From: Georgenia ruanii
Lineage (GTDB): Bacteria; Actinomycetota; Actinomycetes; Actinomycetales; Actinomycetaceae
DNA length: 64,000 nt
Assembly (NCBI RefSeq): GCF_009193175.1
Contig: NZ_VUKE01000017.1
Coordinates: 1 to 64,000 of the forward strand
Direction: 5' to 3'
Positions 15,766 through 23,566 of the stretch are shown piece by piece (the stretch's first letter is position 1; the number at the start of each line of letters is the position of its first letter). Position numbers and translations under genes: made by a program. The notes beneath the pieces were generated by a model. The model was given only the letters and a program-made list of their open reading frames with translations, searched no databases and was not told the origin of the DNA.

Positions 15766-17142
15766 TCAGACGGGCGCCGCCGACAGGTCGAACTCCGTGC
15801 AGATGTCCGGCCCGAGCACGAACCGGCGCACCGGGGCCGCCAGCGCGTCGGCGAGCCGGTCGGAGCCGGTGAAGCGGATGCCTGGCACGCCGTCGCCGAT
15901 GAGCAGCGGCGCGGTGGTGAGGAAGAGCCGGTCGAGCCGGCCGGCGGCGAGGAAGGACGAGACCGTCCGTCCGCCGCCCTCGACCAGCACCCGCCCCAGC
16001 CCCCGCCGGTGCAGCGCGGCCAGCACGGTCGCCGGCGCGAACCCGTCGGGGCCGACCGGCAGGCGCACCACCTCGACGTGCCCCGCCAGGCCGCCCGGCA
16101 CGCCGGCGTCGGGCCCGACGCACCACAGGGTCGCCGCGTCGGCCTCGGTGAGCACCCGGCTGCCGGCCGGGACGCGGGCGCTGGGGTCGAGCACCACCCG
16201 GACCGGGGAGACGCCGGTGACGGCGCGCACCGTCAGCCGCGGGTCGTCGGCGACCACGGTGGCGGCGCCGACGACGACGGCGTCGACGAGCGCGCGCAGC
16301 CGGTGCAGGTGCTCGCGGTCGTCGGCGCCGGTGACGAACTCCGCGTCCCCGCTGCGCGCGGCGATGAACCCGTCGGCGCTCTGACCCAGCTGGCCGATGG
16401 TGAGGCGGGGGCCGGCGGCCACCAGCGGGCCGTACCGGTCGAGCAGCACGGTGTCGAGCCCGGCCACCGCGGCCGCGGGGACCCGCCCGGCGATCAGCTC
16501 GGACCAGGCGTCGGGGGCGGCGGCCAGGCTGTCGTGCCCCATCCGCACCCGCTTGGTGGTCAGGTAGAAGGCGTTCTCCGGCCGGTCGGCCACCGGGAGG
16601 GCCTGGCGGGAGACGACCTCGACGCCGAGGTCGGTGAGCTTGGTCGCCTTGTCCGGGTTGGAGGACAGCAGCCGGACCCGGGCGACGCCGAGGTCGCGCA
16701 GGATGGCCGCGGCGTCGTCGTACTCGCGGGCGTCGGCCGGGTAGCCGAGCCGGAGGTTCGCGTCGACCGTGTCCACGCCCTCGTCCTGCAGCGCGTAGGC
16801 GTGCAGCTTGGCGAGCAGGCCGATGCCGCGCCCCTCGTGGCCGCGGAGGTAGATGACCAGGCCCCGGCCCTCGCGGGCGATCTCGCGCAGGGCGGCGTCT
16901 AGCTGCTCGCCGCAGTCGCACCGGCGCGAGCCGAGCGCGTCGCCGGTGAGGCACTCGGAGTGCACCCGCACCAGCGGCGCGAGGTCGTCGAGGGTCTCCG
17001 CGGCGACGTCGCCGAGCACGAGCGCCACGTGGCCGAGGCCGGCCGCGCCGTCGTAGCCCAGCATCTGGAAGGTGCCGTGCGCGGTGGGCAGGGTGGTGGC
17101 CACCACCCGGCGGGTGAGGACGTGGACTTCGGCGTCGGTCAT
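15766..17142 (-). CDS. GTP cyclohydrolase II fused to a RibD-type reductase domain
   Basis: 458 residues from ATG 17142. Residues about 15-205 are GTP cyclohydrolase II: RVHSECLTGDALGSRRCDC gives the three zinc Cys, YLRGHEGRGIGLLAK is the active-site segment and LSSNPDKATKLTDLGV matches the C-terminal part. The Tyr in HAYALQDEG (equivalent to E. coli RibA Tyr105) is kept. Residues about 235-458 form a RibD C-terminal/dihydrofolate-reductase-like domain with GQSADGFIAA, VVGAATVVADDPRLTVR and LVEGGGRTVSSFL. No deaminase domain of RibD is present. Expected chemistry: GTP to a 2,5-diamino-pyrimidinone, then side-chain reduction. It faces the dehydrogenase/PTPS/glycosyltransferase unit, and is more likely specialised than housekeeping riboflavin supply, since no other rib gene is adjacent. 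Confidence 0.9.
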   Translation of the reverse strand: MTDAEVHVLTRRVVATTLPTAHGTFQMLGYDGAAGLGHVALVLGDVAAETLDDLAPLVRVHSECLTGDALGSRRCDCGEQLDAALREIAREGRGLVIYLRGHEGRGIGLLAKLHAYALQDEGVDTVDANLRLGYPADAREYDDAAAILRDLGVARVRLLSSNPDKATKLTDLGVEVVSRQALPVADRPENAFYLTTKRVRMGHDSLAAAPDAWSELIAGRVPAAAVAGLDTVLLDRYGPLVAAGPRLTIGQLGQSADGFIAARSGDAEFVTGADDREHLHRLRALVDAVVVGAATVVADDPRLTVRAVTGVSPVRVVLDPSARVPAGSRVLTEADAATLWCVGPDAGVPGGLAGHVEVVRLPVGPDGFAPATVLAALHRRGLGRVLVEGGGRTVSSFLAAGRLDRLFLTTAPLLIGDGVPGIRFTGSDRLADALAAPVRRFVLGPDICTEFDLSAAPV

Positions 17143-17233
17143 CCGCACAGATTGGCACATGAGCACGGCTCCGGGCAGCGGCGACGGGCACGCGTCTCAC
17201 CTGCGGGGCTGCCCGCTGCCCGGGGGCGCGCAG

Positions 17234-17300
17234 GGGTCGGTCGCGGGTGTGCCGGGCGGCGGGTCGGTCGCGGGCGTGCCGGGTCAGTCCCGGGCGTACC
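17234..17300. repeat. 20-bp repeat extending past the amidotransferase gene end
   Basis: Units of the type GGGTCGGTCGCGGGCGTGCC start at 17234, 17261 and 17281, the first separated by a 7-base GGGCGGC. The third copy (GGGTCAGTCCCGGGCGTACC) contains the stop and last codons of the amidotransferase gene, so the array looks like repeated copying of a gene end into the intergenic space. Confidence 0.85.
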
Positions 17301-18021
17301 GCTCGACGAAGGTGCGCAGGATGCGGTTGGGGGAGCCGTCCACGGCGGCGGTTCGGGCCATCTGCTCGACGCGGGCCTGCTCGCCCGGCGGGAAGTAGCC
17401 CGCGTCGCGGTAGATGCGGATGCGCTGGAGCAGCCCGGGCACGTCCAGCTCGGGGTGGAACTGGGTGCCGTAGAGGTTCTGCCGCACCCGGAACATCTGC
17501 ACCGGGCAGGTGGCGGAGGTGGCGAGCAGCACCGCCCCCTCAGGCAGGGAGGTCATCGCCTCCTTGTGGCCCACGAACGCGCGGAACGCCGGCGGCAGGT
17601 CGGCGAGCAGCGGGTCGGCCCGCCCGGCCTCGGTCAGCTCGATGGCGGGCGCGCTGATCTCCTCGGCGTACGTGCCGTCGATGAGCGCGCCCTGGTGGCG
17701 GCCGAGGGTGCCGACCCCGTAGCAGGCGCCCAGGAAGGGGAAGTCCTCGGCGACGACGACGTCGAGCAGCCCGGCGAGGTCCGCCTCGGCCCGGCGCTGG
17801 GTGTCGCTCTTGTGCTCGAGGGGGATGGAGCCGGTGTACGGGCTGCCCCCGACGAAGACGCCCGAGTAGTCGGCGAGCTCGATGGGCGGCAGCGGGGCGG
17901 CGTCGAGCCGGATGCGCACCAGCTCGCGCTCTTCCAGTCCGCCGTAGCGCAGGAACGCCTCGTACTCGCTGTCCGCGGCGGCGTCCTCCGGCCGCGTGGC
18001 CAGGAGCAGGAAGGGCTTCAC
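17284..18021 (-). CDS. class I glutamine amidotransferase-like protein
   Basis: About 245 residues from a GTG at 18021 (KPFLLLATRPEDAAADSEYE); the longer reading frame upstream is low-complexity. The triad is visible: FLGACYGVGTLG with the nucleophilic Cys, and TQFHPELD with His and Glu. FVGGSPYTG is the substrate-side loop seen in GMP synthase-like stand-alone amidotransferases. No synthetase domain is fused or adjacent, so the amination partner is unknown. Gamma-glutamyl hydrolase-like activity is another possibility. Lies between RibA-type fusion and DUF4190 gene on the same strand. Confidence 0.85.
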   Translation of the reverse strand: MKPFLLLATRPEDAAADSEYEAFLRYGGLEERELVRIRLDAAPLPPIELADYSGVFVGGSPYTGSIPLEHKSDTQRRAEADLAGLLDVVVAEDFPFLGACYGVGTLGRHQGALIDGTYAEEISAPAIELTEAGRADPLLADLPPAFRAFVGHKEAMTSLPEGAVLLATSATCPVQMFRVRQNLYGTQFHPELDVPGLLQRIRIYRDAGYFPPGEQARVEQMARTAAVDGSPNRILRTFVERYARD

Positions 18022-18153
18022 GGCATCGAAGGGTAGCCCGGCCCGGCGGGCCCCCGGCGCGCGGGCCTCCTGGCCACGAGGGCCGCCTGCCACGCGACCG
18101 CCTCTCCCGGCTGGCGCCTGGCGGCGGTGGCCTCCCCGCCGCCCCTCACCGGG

Positions 18154-18528
18154 TCAGGCCCGGGCGAGCAGGAGCCCGGCGAGCACCGTCCACAGCGCCG
18201 TCAGCGCGTACCCGAGGACGAGGCCGGCGACGGCCAGGCCCCGCCCCTCCCGGGCGTGCCCGGGGGCCAGGCCCGCCATGGCGCGGCCGTGCCCGGCCGG
18301 GGTGGCGCGGTGCAGCGCGAGGTGCCCGCACACGATCGCCGCGATGCCGACGAACGGCACGACGGCAAGCAGCCCCAGGGCGAGCGCGGCGACGGCCACC
18401 GGGTCCGGTGCCGCACCCGGGAACGCGGCGGCCCCCTGGTCCGACGGCGCGTCGTCTCCGGCTGGTGGGCGCGCGTCGTCGTCGTCGGGCCGGCCGCCGG
18501 CGGGGCCTCCGGGGGTTGCCTTCTTCAT
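18154..18528 (-). CDS. DUF4190 membrane protein
   Basis: 124 residues from ATG 18528. A hydrophilic Asp/Pro-rich head (about 1-45) precedes two hydrophobic segments separated by HLALHRATPAGHGRAMAGL, with GLAVAGLVLGY before the second. This is the DUF4190 layout, common in actinobacteria and of unknown function. It diverges from the uracil permease gene. Confidence 0.75.
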   Translation of the reverse strand: MKKATPGGPAGGRPDDDDARPPAGDDAPSDQGAAAFPGAAPDPVAVAALALGLLAVVPFVGIAAIVCGHLALHRATPAGHGRAMAGLAPGHAREGRGLAVAGLVLGYALTALWTVLAGLLLARA

Positions 18529-18661
18529 CGGGCGTCCCTCCCTCCTGGCGGCCAGCGTGGCACGGCGCGCGTGCCCCTCACTCTGACGGGATATCCTGAC
18601 CACCCGAGCCGTGGCCCCAGCAACTGAGGGCGCGGGGATCCACGAGCATCGGGAGGGCGTC

Positions 18662-20008
18662 ATGGACGCGGCACGCAAACGTTTCAGCGGCTGGAAGCTG
18701 TACGGCGACGGCCGGCACCTGGGTGCGGGCGAGGTGGTCGCGCCCGACGAGCGGCTGAGCTGGCCCAGCACCATCGGCATCGGGGCGCAGCACGTCGTCG
18801 CCATGTTCGGCGCGACGTTCCTCGTCCCGCTCATCACCGGCTTCCCGCCGTCGACGACGCTGTTCTTCTCCGCGATCGGCACCCTGCTCTTCCTCGTCAT
18901 CACGGCCGGCCGGGTGCCCAGCTACCTGGGGTCGAGCTTCGCCTTCATCGCCCCGATCGGCGCGGCCACCGACCTGTTCGGCAGGCCCTCCGCGCTCGGC
19001 GGCATCGTGTCCGTCGGCGTGCTGCTCGCCATCATCGGCGTCGTGGTCCACTTCGGCGGCGCGAAGTGGATCGACATCGTCATGCCGCCGGCGGTGACCG
19101 GCACGATCGTGGCGCTCATCGGCTTCAACCTCGCGCCCGCCGCCTGGAGCAACGTCCAGAAGGCCCCGGTCACGGCGATCGTGACCATCTCGGCCATCGT
19201 GCTGGTCACGGTCCTGTTCCGGGGGCTGCTCGGCCGCCTGTCCATCCTGCTCGGCGTGCTCGTGGGGTACGCCACCGCGACGCTGCGCGGTGAGGTGACC
19301 TTCGAGAAGGTCAGCGCGGCGCCCTGGGTCGGCCTGCCGGAGTTCACCGCGCCGCACTTCGAGCCGGCCACGCTGGGCCTGTTCCTGCCCGTGGTCCTCG
19401 TCCTCATCGCCGAGAACGTCGGCCACGTGAAGTCCGTCAGCGCCATGACCGGCAGGAACCTCGACGACGTCACCGGCCGCGCCCTCTTCGCCGACGGCGT
19501 CTCCACCGTCCTCGCCGGGTCCGGCGGCGGGTCCGGCACGACCACCTACGCAGAGAACATCGGCGTCATGGCGGCGACGCGCGTGTACTCCTCGGCGGCC
19601 TACCTGGTCGCCGGGCTCGTGGCGCTCCTGCTGAGCCTGTCGCCGAAGTTCGGCGAGGTGGTCAACACCATCCCGCCGGGGGTCCTCGGCGGGGCGGCGA
19701 CCGTCCTCTACGGCATGATCGGCATGCTCGGCGTGCGCATCTGGGTCCAGAACCGCGTGGACTTCTCCGACCCGGTCAACCTCAACACCGCCGCCATCGC
19801 CCTGGTCATCGGCATCGCGAACTTCACCTGGGTGGTCGGCGACATGCGCTTCGAGGGCATCGCGCTCGGCTCGGCGGCGGCGCTCGTGGTCTACCACGTC
19901 ATGCGCCAGATCGCCCGGGCCCGCGGCACCGTCCAGGAGGCCGCCAGCCCGGCGTCGGCCCCCGCCGGCACCGAGCTCGAGGACGGCGCGCTGCACCGGG
20001 ACCGCTGA
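18662..20008 (+). CDS. uracil/xanthine permease (NCS2 family)
   Basis: A 448-residue nucleobase:cation symporter from ATG 18662, downstream of GGGAGGGCGTC. It has about fourteen hydrophobic segments. Family motifs are visible: AQHVVAMFGATFLVPLITG near the N-terminus, VLIAENVGHVKSVSAMTGR with the substrate-contact Glu, and GGGSGTTTYAENIGVMAATR, the NCS2 signature that contacts nucleobase. The sequence fits UraA-like uracil transporters. No pyrimidine gene is adjacent; upp lies 17 kb away. A short hairpin follows the stop. Confidence 0.92.
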   Translation: MDAARKRFSGWKLYGDGRHLGAGEVVAPDERLSWPSTIGIGAQHVVAMFGATFLVPLITGFPPSTTLFFSAIGTLLFLVITAGRVPSYLGSSFAFIAPIGAATDLFGRPSALGGIVSVGVLLAIIGVVVHFGGAKWIDIVMPPAVTGTIVALIGFNLAPAAWSNVQKAPVTAIVTISAIVLVTVLFRGLLGRLSILLGVLVGYATATLRGEVTFEKVSAAPWVGLPEFTAPHFEPATLGLFLPVVLVLIAENVGHVKSVSAMTGRNLDDVTGRALFADGVSTVLAGSGGGSGTTTYAENIGVMAATRVYSSAAYLVAGLVALLLSLSPKFGEVVNTIPPGVLGGAATVLYGMIGMLGVRIWVQNRVDFSDPVNLNTAAIALVIGIANFTWVVGDMRFEGIALGSAAALVVYHVMRQIARARGTVQEAASPASAPAGTELEDGALHRDR

Positions 20009-20021
20009 GCGCCGGGCGCCT

Positions 20022-20041
20022 CGCCCCCGCCCTTCGGGGGC
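20022..20041 (+). terminator. short GC hairpin after the permease
   Basis: GCCCCC at 20023-20028 pairs with GGGGGC at 20036-20041 around GCCCTTC, 14 bases past the permease stop. Short stem and no U-run, so only moderate support. Confidence 0.5.
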
Positions 20042-20053
20042 CGGGGTGGCGTC

Positions 20054-20098
20054 CTGGTCGCAGCCAGTACGCCACTCCGCTCGCAGCCAGAACGCCAG
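20054..20098. repeat. dispersed CTGGTCGCAGCCAG element, copy 1
   Basis: CTGGTCGCAGCCAG at 20054-20067 is followed by a second CTCGCAGCCAG at about 20080. The exact reverse complement of the first occurs at 47906-47919. Both sites lie between convergent genes, suggesting a small dispersed intergenic element. Confidence 0.6.
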
Positions 20099-20131
20099 TC
20101 CGGCTGCGCGCCCCGGGGCCGCGGCGCAGGG

Positions 20132-20761
20132 TCAGGCCGGCGCCTGCGTGGGCGCCTCGACCGGCGTGCAGCCCGCCGGCGCCTGCAGCGGCGCCGAGGG
20201 GTCGAGCGCGGCGATCTGGTCGGGCGCGAGCATCTTGTCGTACTTGGCCCCCAGCACGACGTCCACCGTCTCGTCGCCACGGGAGGAGTCGAGGCTGACG
20301 ACGGCGCCGGGGAAGACCCGCGCCAGGGAGTACCCGGCGGCGACGCCGAGCGGACCGACGACGATCTGCACCGCCTCGGCGTAGGCGCCCTGCGGCCAGT
20401 TCGCCTGCTGGTTGACGACCACGCCGAGCTGGCCGAGTGCCTGGCCGGTCTCGCCGGCGAGGCCGCCGCGGTCCGTGCCGTTGTAGACGTTGGCCAGGAC
20501 CTCCGAGAAGGGGACCGGGGTCGCGCCCTCCGGCGGGCACGGCGTGACGATCTGCGCCTCGCTCGGGCTGGCGCTGGAGAACTGCCGGGTGAACGGTGCG
20601 GGCACCGCCCCGGCCCACATCAGCCCCGCAACGAGCCCGACCACGAGCAGCACGGCGATGAGCGCGCCGAAGATGACGGTCTGGCGTTGCTGCAGGCGCC
20701 GGCGGCGCAGCGCCTGCTGCCGCGCGGCCTCGTCGGTGGCGGTGGCTGTCACAGCACTCAC
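20132..20761 (-). CDS. membrane-anchored LytR C-terminal domain protein
   Basis: About 209 residues from GTG 20761. A Gln/Arg-rich cytoplasmic head (RQQALRRRRLQQRQ) is followed by one hydrophobic segment (about residues 28-50). The outer part is a LytR_C-type domain with VLANVYNGTDRGGLAGETGQALGQLG, VVGPLGVAAGYSLARVFPGAVV and the ending VDVVLGAKYD. Such proteins sit on the outer face of the actinobacterial membrane and are linked to envelope integrity. The domain lacks the catalytic LytR_cpsA_psr part. It lies 10 bases downstream of the 106-residue gene, likely one transcript. Confidence 0.85.
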   Translation of the reverse strand: MSAVTATATDEAARQQALRRRRLQQRQTVIFGALIAVLLVVGLVAGLMWAGAVPAPFTRQFSSASPSEAQIVTPCPPEGATPVPFSEVLANVYNGTDRGGLAGETGQALGQLGVVVNQQANWPQGAYAEAVQIVVGPLGVAAGYSLARVFPGAVVSLDSSRGDETVDVVLGAKYDKMLAPDQIAALDPSAPLQAPAGCTPVEAPTQAPA

Positions 20762-20771
20762 GGTAGTGGAG

Positions 20772-21092
20772 TCAGGACGACGCGACCGGGTGCCCCGCCT
20801 CGTCGAGCTCGAGGATCCGGGCATGGAGGATGAGGCGCTGCTGCAAAGCCGCGCGCAGCGCCCGGTGCAGGCCGTCCTCCAGGTAGAGGGTGCCGCGCCA
20901 CGAGACGACGTGGGCGAACAGGTCGCCGTAGAAGGTCGAGTCCGACGACAGCAGCGAGCGCAGGTCGAGCTGGCTCTTGGTGGTGACCAGCTGGTCCAGC
21001 CGCACCTGCCGCGGGGGGATGCCGGCCCAGTCCCGGGGCGTGGTGAGCCCGTGCTCCGGATAGGGGCGCCCGTCGCCCACGGCCTTGAACAT
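20772..21092 (-). CDS. conserved small protein preceding LytR_C gene
   Basis: 106 residues from ATG 21092 (MFKAVGDGRPYPEHG). The body reads RQVRLDQLVTTKSQLDLRSLL and ends YLEDGLHRALRAALQQR. The pattern 'residue pair in LEDGLHR after two short strands' resembles the ParB/sulfiredoxin-like fold. Homologues are common next to LytR_C genes in actinobacteria and are often labelled VapB-like antitoxins, but no toxin gene is adjacent here, so I do not adopt that label. Function unknown. Confidence 0.8.
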   Translation of the reverse strand: MFKAVGDGRPYPEHGLTTPRDWAGIPPRQVRLDQLVTTKSQLDLRSLLSSDSTFYGDLFAHVVSWRGTLYLEDGLHRALRAALQQRLILHARILELDEAGHPVASS

Positions 21093-21260
21093 CACGGCCA
21101 CGATCTTAGGTGCTGCGCGTGTCCGAGCAGGTGAGGGCACGGCTGCGGCGTGGAAGGCGTCGCCGGTGTGCCAGGCCGGCTACGCGCCGGGCGGTCCCAC
21201 CCGGCGCGCACGCGCGCCCGGGCCGGCCCGGGCGCGATGGCCGGGCCGGCACCGCGCCGC

Positions 21261-22067
21261 TCACATCACCCGGATGAAGACCGGGTTGGCCATGTAGATC
21301 GGACCCTCGGACAGCGGCGTACCGGGGTTGCGGGCCGCGATGTGGTGGCCGCCGCCGGTGTAGATGCCCACGTGACCCGGCCCCCACACGAGATCACCCG
21401 GACGGGCCTCGGCCGCGGAGACCACGGTCCCGGCGTAACGCTGCTGGCTCGAGGACCGGGGCAGGGAGACCCCGACCTGGGCGAAGACGTACTGGGTGAA
21501 CCCGGAGCAGTCGAAGCCGCCGGGGCCGGTGCCGCCGTGGACGTACGGCGTGCCGAGATACTGCCGGGCGACGTTGACCACCGCGCTCGCCGACGCCGAC
21601 GGCGGCGGTGCGGGCGCGGGAGCCGGGGCGGGGGCAGCTGCCGCCGGGGCGGCCGCCGCACCGCCGGCAGGGGCGGCGCGCGTGGCCGTGCGGAGGGCCG
21701 TCCGGTCGCCCGCACGGGACGCGGACGGGGCGTTCCGGGCGACCGCGGGCGCCGGTGCAGGGTCGGGCGGAGGCGGCGGGGTGGCGACGGCGTCGATCGT
21801 CGCCACGCTCCAGGTGACCTCGGCGGGCACCTTGACCGTCGGCGTGATCATCGCCGCGATGGCTGCTTTCGGCGGGGTGCCGGTGTCGACCTTGCGCGGC
21901 GGGTCGGCGCTGGCCGCGGTGGCCGCGACCGCGACGACGAGGCCCGAGGCCACCAGCGCGGCCACCCCCCGGCGGGCGACCGCTGCGGCGGAGTCCGGCG
22001 CGGCGAATACGGGCATGGATGGACGGCGCGGCAGTGTGCGGGGCGCGCCGGTGCTGCAGTTCGGCAT
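21261..22067 (-). CDS. secreted NlpC/P60 peptidoglycan hydrolase
   Basis: About 268 residues from ATG 22067, with GGGAGAGG upstream; a later Met is possible. A signal-like hydrophobic segment (VAALVASGLVVAVAATAASA) is followed by a Pro/Ala linker of about 90 residues. The C-terminal NlpC/P60 domain has the catalytic Cys in GGFDCSGFTQYVF, His in GPGHVGIYTGGG and a third polar residue in HHIAARNPG. It cleaves stem-peptide bonds of peptidoglycan. The gene sits behind a c-di-AMP (ydaO) riboswitch, a known arrangement for actinobacterial wall hydrolases, so c-di-AMP very probably lowers its expression. Confidence 0.92.
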   Translation of the reverse strand: MPNCSTGAPRTLPRRPSMPVFAAPDSAAAVARRGVAALVASGLVVAVAATAASADPPRKVDTGTPPKAAIAAMITPTVKVPAEVTWSVATIDAVATPPPPPDPAPAPAVARNAPSASRAGDRTALRTATRAAPAGGAAAAPAAAAPAPAPAPAPPPSASASAVVNVARQYLGTPYVHGGTGPGGFDCSGFTQYVFAQVGVSLPRSSSQQRYAGTVVSAAEARPGDLVWGPGHVGIYTGGGHHIAARNPGTPLSEGPIYMANPVFIRVM

Positions 22068-22082
22068 GAGGTGCCTCTCCCG

Positions 22083-22240
22083 CCGCCTGCGAGGTGAGCT
22101 GTCGGGTTCGGGTGGGAGAACACCCGGTGGGCCGCATCGCCGCACTTCACCCCAGGCCCTGTCGCCAGGGCCGCAAAACGTTGGGTCCCCCGTCCCTGCC
22201 ACGCGTCCATGGCCCCCGGCCGGCGGCAGGGCTCGGCGTT
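22083..22240 (-). promoter_or_regulatory. ydaO/yuaA c-di-AMP riboswitch
   Basis: Reading the minus strand from about 22240, I see CGCCGAGCCCTG, then GGGACGGGGGACCCAAC, GGGGTGAAGTGCG and finally CCCGAACCCGACAGCTCACC TCGCAGGC. These blocks, in this order, are the conserved parts of the ydaO class. The 3' end is about 16 bases before the NlpC/P60 start codon, placing the ribosome-binding site within reach of the aptamer. Ligand and typical OFF behaviour are known from the family. Confidence 0.9.
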
Positions 22241-22489
22241 CCGACCGGAGGCTCGCCGTATGGAAGGGTCCGGCGAGCGCGTGTGACGTTACTCGCATTC
22301 CAAGTCGATTATCACGTTTTGGTCACGGCATGTGCGCAACCTCCGTCCGGCCGCCACCACGGGCTTCCGGGCCTGCAGGGTGGTCACCGGACCGACCGCG
22401 TGCCGATCGGGCGGCCTCGGGGACGACGGCGGCCCCCGGACCGCGCGGGGAGCGCGATGCGGGGGCCGCTGCCGTTCGGGGGCCGAGGC

Positions 22490-23566
22490 TCAGATGGCGC
22501 CGTGCTGCTGCAGCCAGGTGAGGGGGTTCATGGTGTTGTCGGCAGCGTCGTGGACCTCGAAGTGCAGGTGCGGCCCGGTGGAGTTGCCGTTGGAGCCGAC
22601 CCCGCCGATGACGTCGCCGGCCGCGACCTGCTGGCCGGGGGTGACGTACACGCCGTCGTCGTACATGTGGACGTACCAGGTGTAGAACGTCTGGCCGTTG
22701 ATGTTGTGCTGGATGATGATCAGGTTGTTCGAACGCCCGTTGATGCCGGCGCCGGCGTGGGTCACGGTGCCCGCAGCCGCGGCGTGGATCGGGGTGTTGC
22801 GCGGGGCGGCGATGTCCTGGCCGAGGTGGAAGGAGTAGGCGGAGCTGCGGCCCAGCGGGTCGTTGCGGTGCCCATAGCTCGAGGTGAGCGAGATGGGGCC
22901 GGCGATCGGCGAGACGACGCGGTTCGCGGCCTCGGCGGCCTTGCGGGCCTCCTCGGCGGCGGCGGCCTCGGCGGCCCTGCGGGCCTCCTCGGCGGCGGCG
23001 GCCTCGGCGGCCTTGCGCGCCTCCTCGGCGGCGGCGGCCTCGGCCGCCTTCTGGGCCTCTTCCACGGCCTGCCGCTCGGCAGCGCGCGAGGCAGCTGCAG
23101 GGTCGTTGCGCAGGGACTCCGGGGTGTTCGCCTCCGGGGAGGCGACGTCGATCGCCGCGAGGGCGTTCGGCTTGTCGTGCCCGGTCGCCGCGACGGCGCC
23201 ATCGGTGAGCCCGGAGGTGCCGACGACGGGCGTCAGGATCGCCAGGGCGGCCAGGGTGCCGGCCATCAGGGCGCGGGGACGGGGGCTGCGCGGGGAGCCG
23301 TCACGCAGGTCTCGGCGTCGGGGGCCGGTGGCCAGGGCGAGGACCTCGGTGGCGACGGAGTCGGCGGCCGGCGTCGCGTGGCCCTGGGCCACCATCTGGG
23401 CGACGGTCTTGGAATCGACGCTCACGGTGGAGGTCGCACTGCCGGGCAGGGGGGACGTGTTCACGAATGCCTTGACGAGGCGGCGGCGCCAGTCGCGCCG
23501 CTCGGCTTCGCGGATCTCACGTCGGGTCTGTGGCGTCCGGGTCTCGGGCACGTCACGACACGGCAT
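22490..23566 (-). CDS. M23 metallopeptidase with Ala/Glu helical repeats
   Basis: 358 residues from ATG 23566, with GGAGG ten bases upstream. A cytoplasmic head of about 95 residues precedes a hydrophobic segment (AGTLAALAILTPVVG). Next come four near-repeats of EEARKAAEAAAA type (about 170-222), predicted as a long helix or coiled coil. The C-terminal LytM/M23 domain has the zinc ligands His and Asp in HLGQDIA and HLHFEVHD, plus a middle His in WYVHMYDDG. It is likely a wall endopeptidase or an amidase activator; the zinc motifs are complete, favouring activity. Same strand as the NlpC/P60 gene but with a long gap. Confidence 0.9.
   Translation of the reverse strand: MPCRDVPETRTPQTRREIREAERRDWRRRLVKAFVNTSPLPGSATSTVSVDSKTVAQMVAQGHATPAADSVATEVLALATGPRRRDLRDGSPRSPRPRALMAGTLAALAILTPVVGTSGLTDGAVAATGHDKPNALAAIDVASPEANTPESLRNDPAAASRAAERQAVEEAQKAAEAAAAEEARKAAEAAAAEEARRAAEAAAAEEARKAAEAANRVVSPIAGPISLTSSYGHRNDPLGRSSAYSFHLGQDIAAPRNTPIHAAAAGTVTHAGAGINGRSNNLIIIQHNINGQTFYTWYVHMYDDGVYVTPGQQVAAGDVIGGVGSNGNSTGPHLHFEVHDAADNTMNPLTWLQQHGAI

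Noticed and set aside
20772-21092. VapB antitoxin of a toxin-antitoxin pair
   Set aside because: No toxin-like gene adjoins; the neighbour is a LytR_C membrane protein. Name seems an annotation habit.
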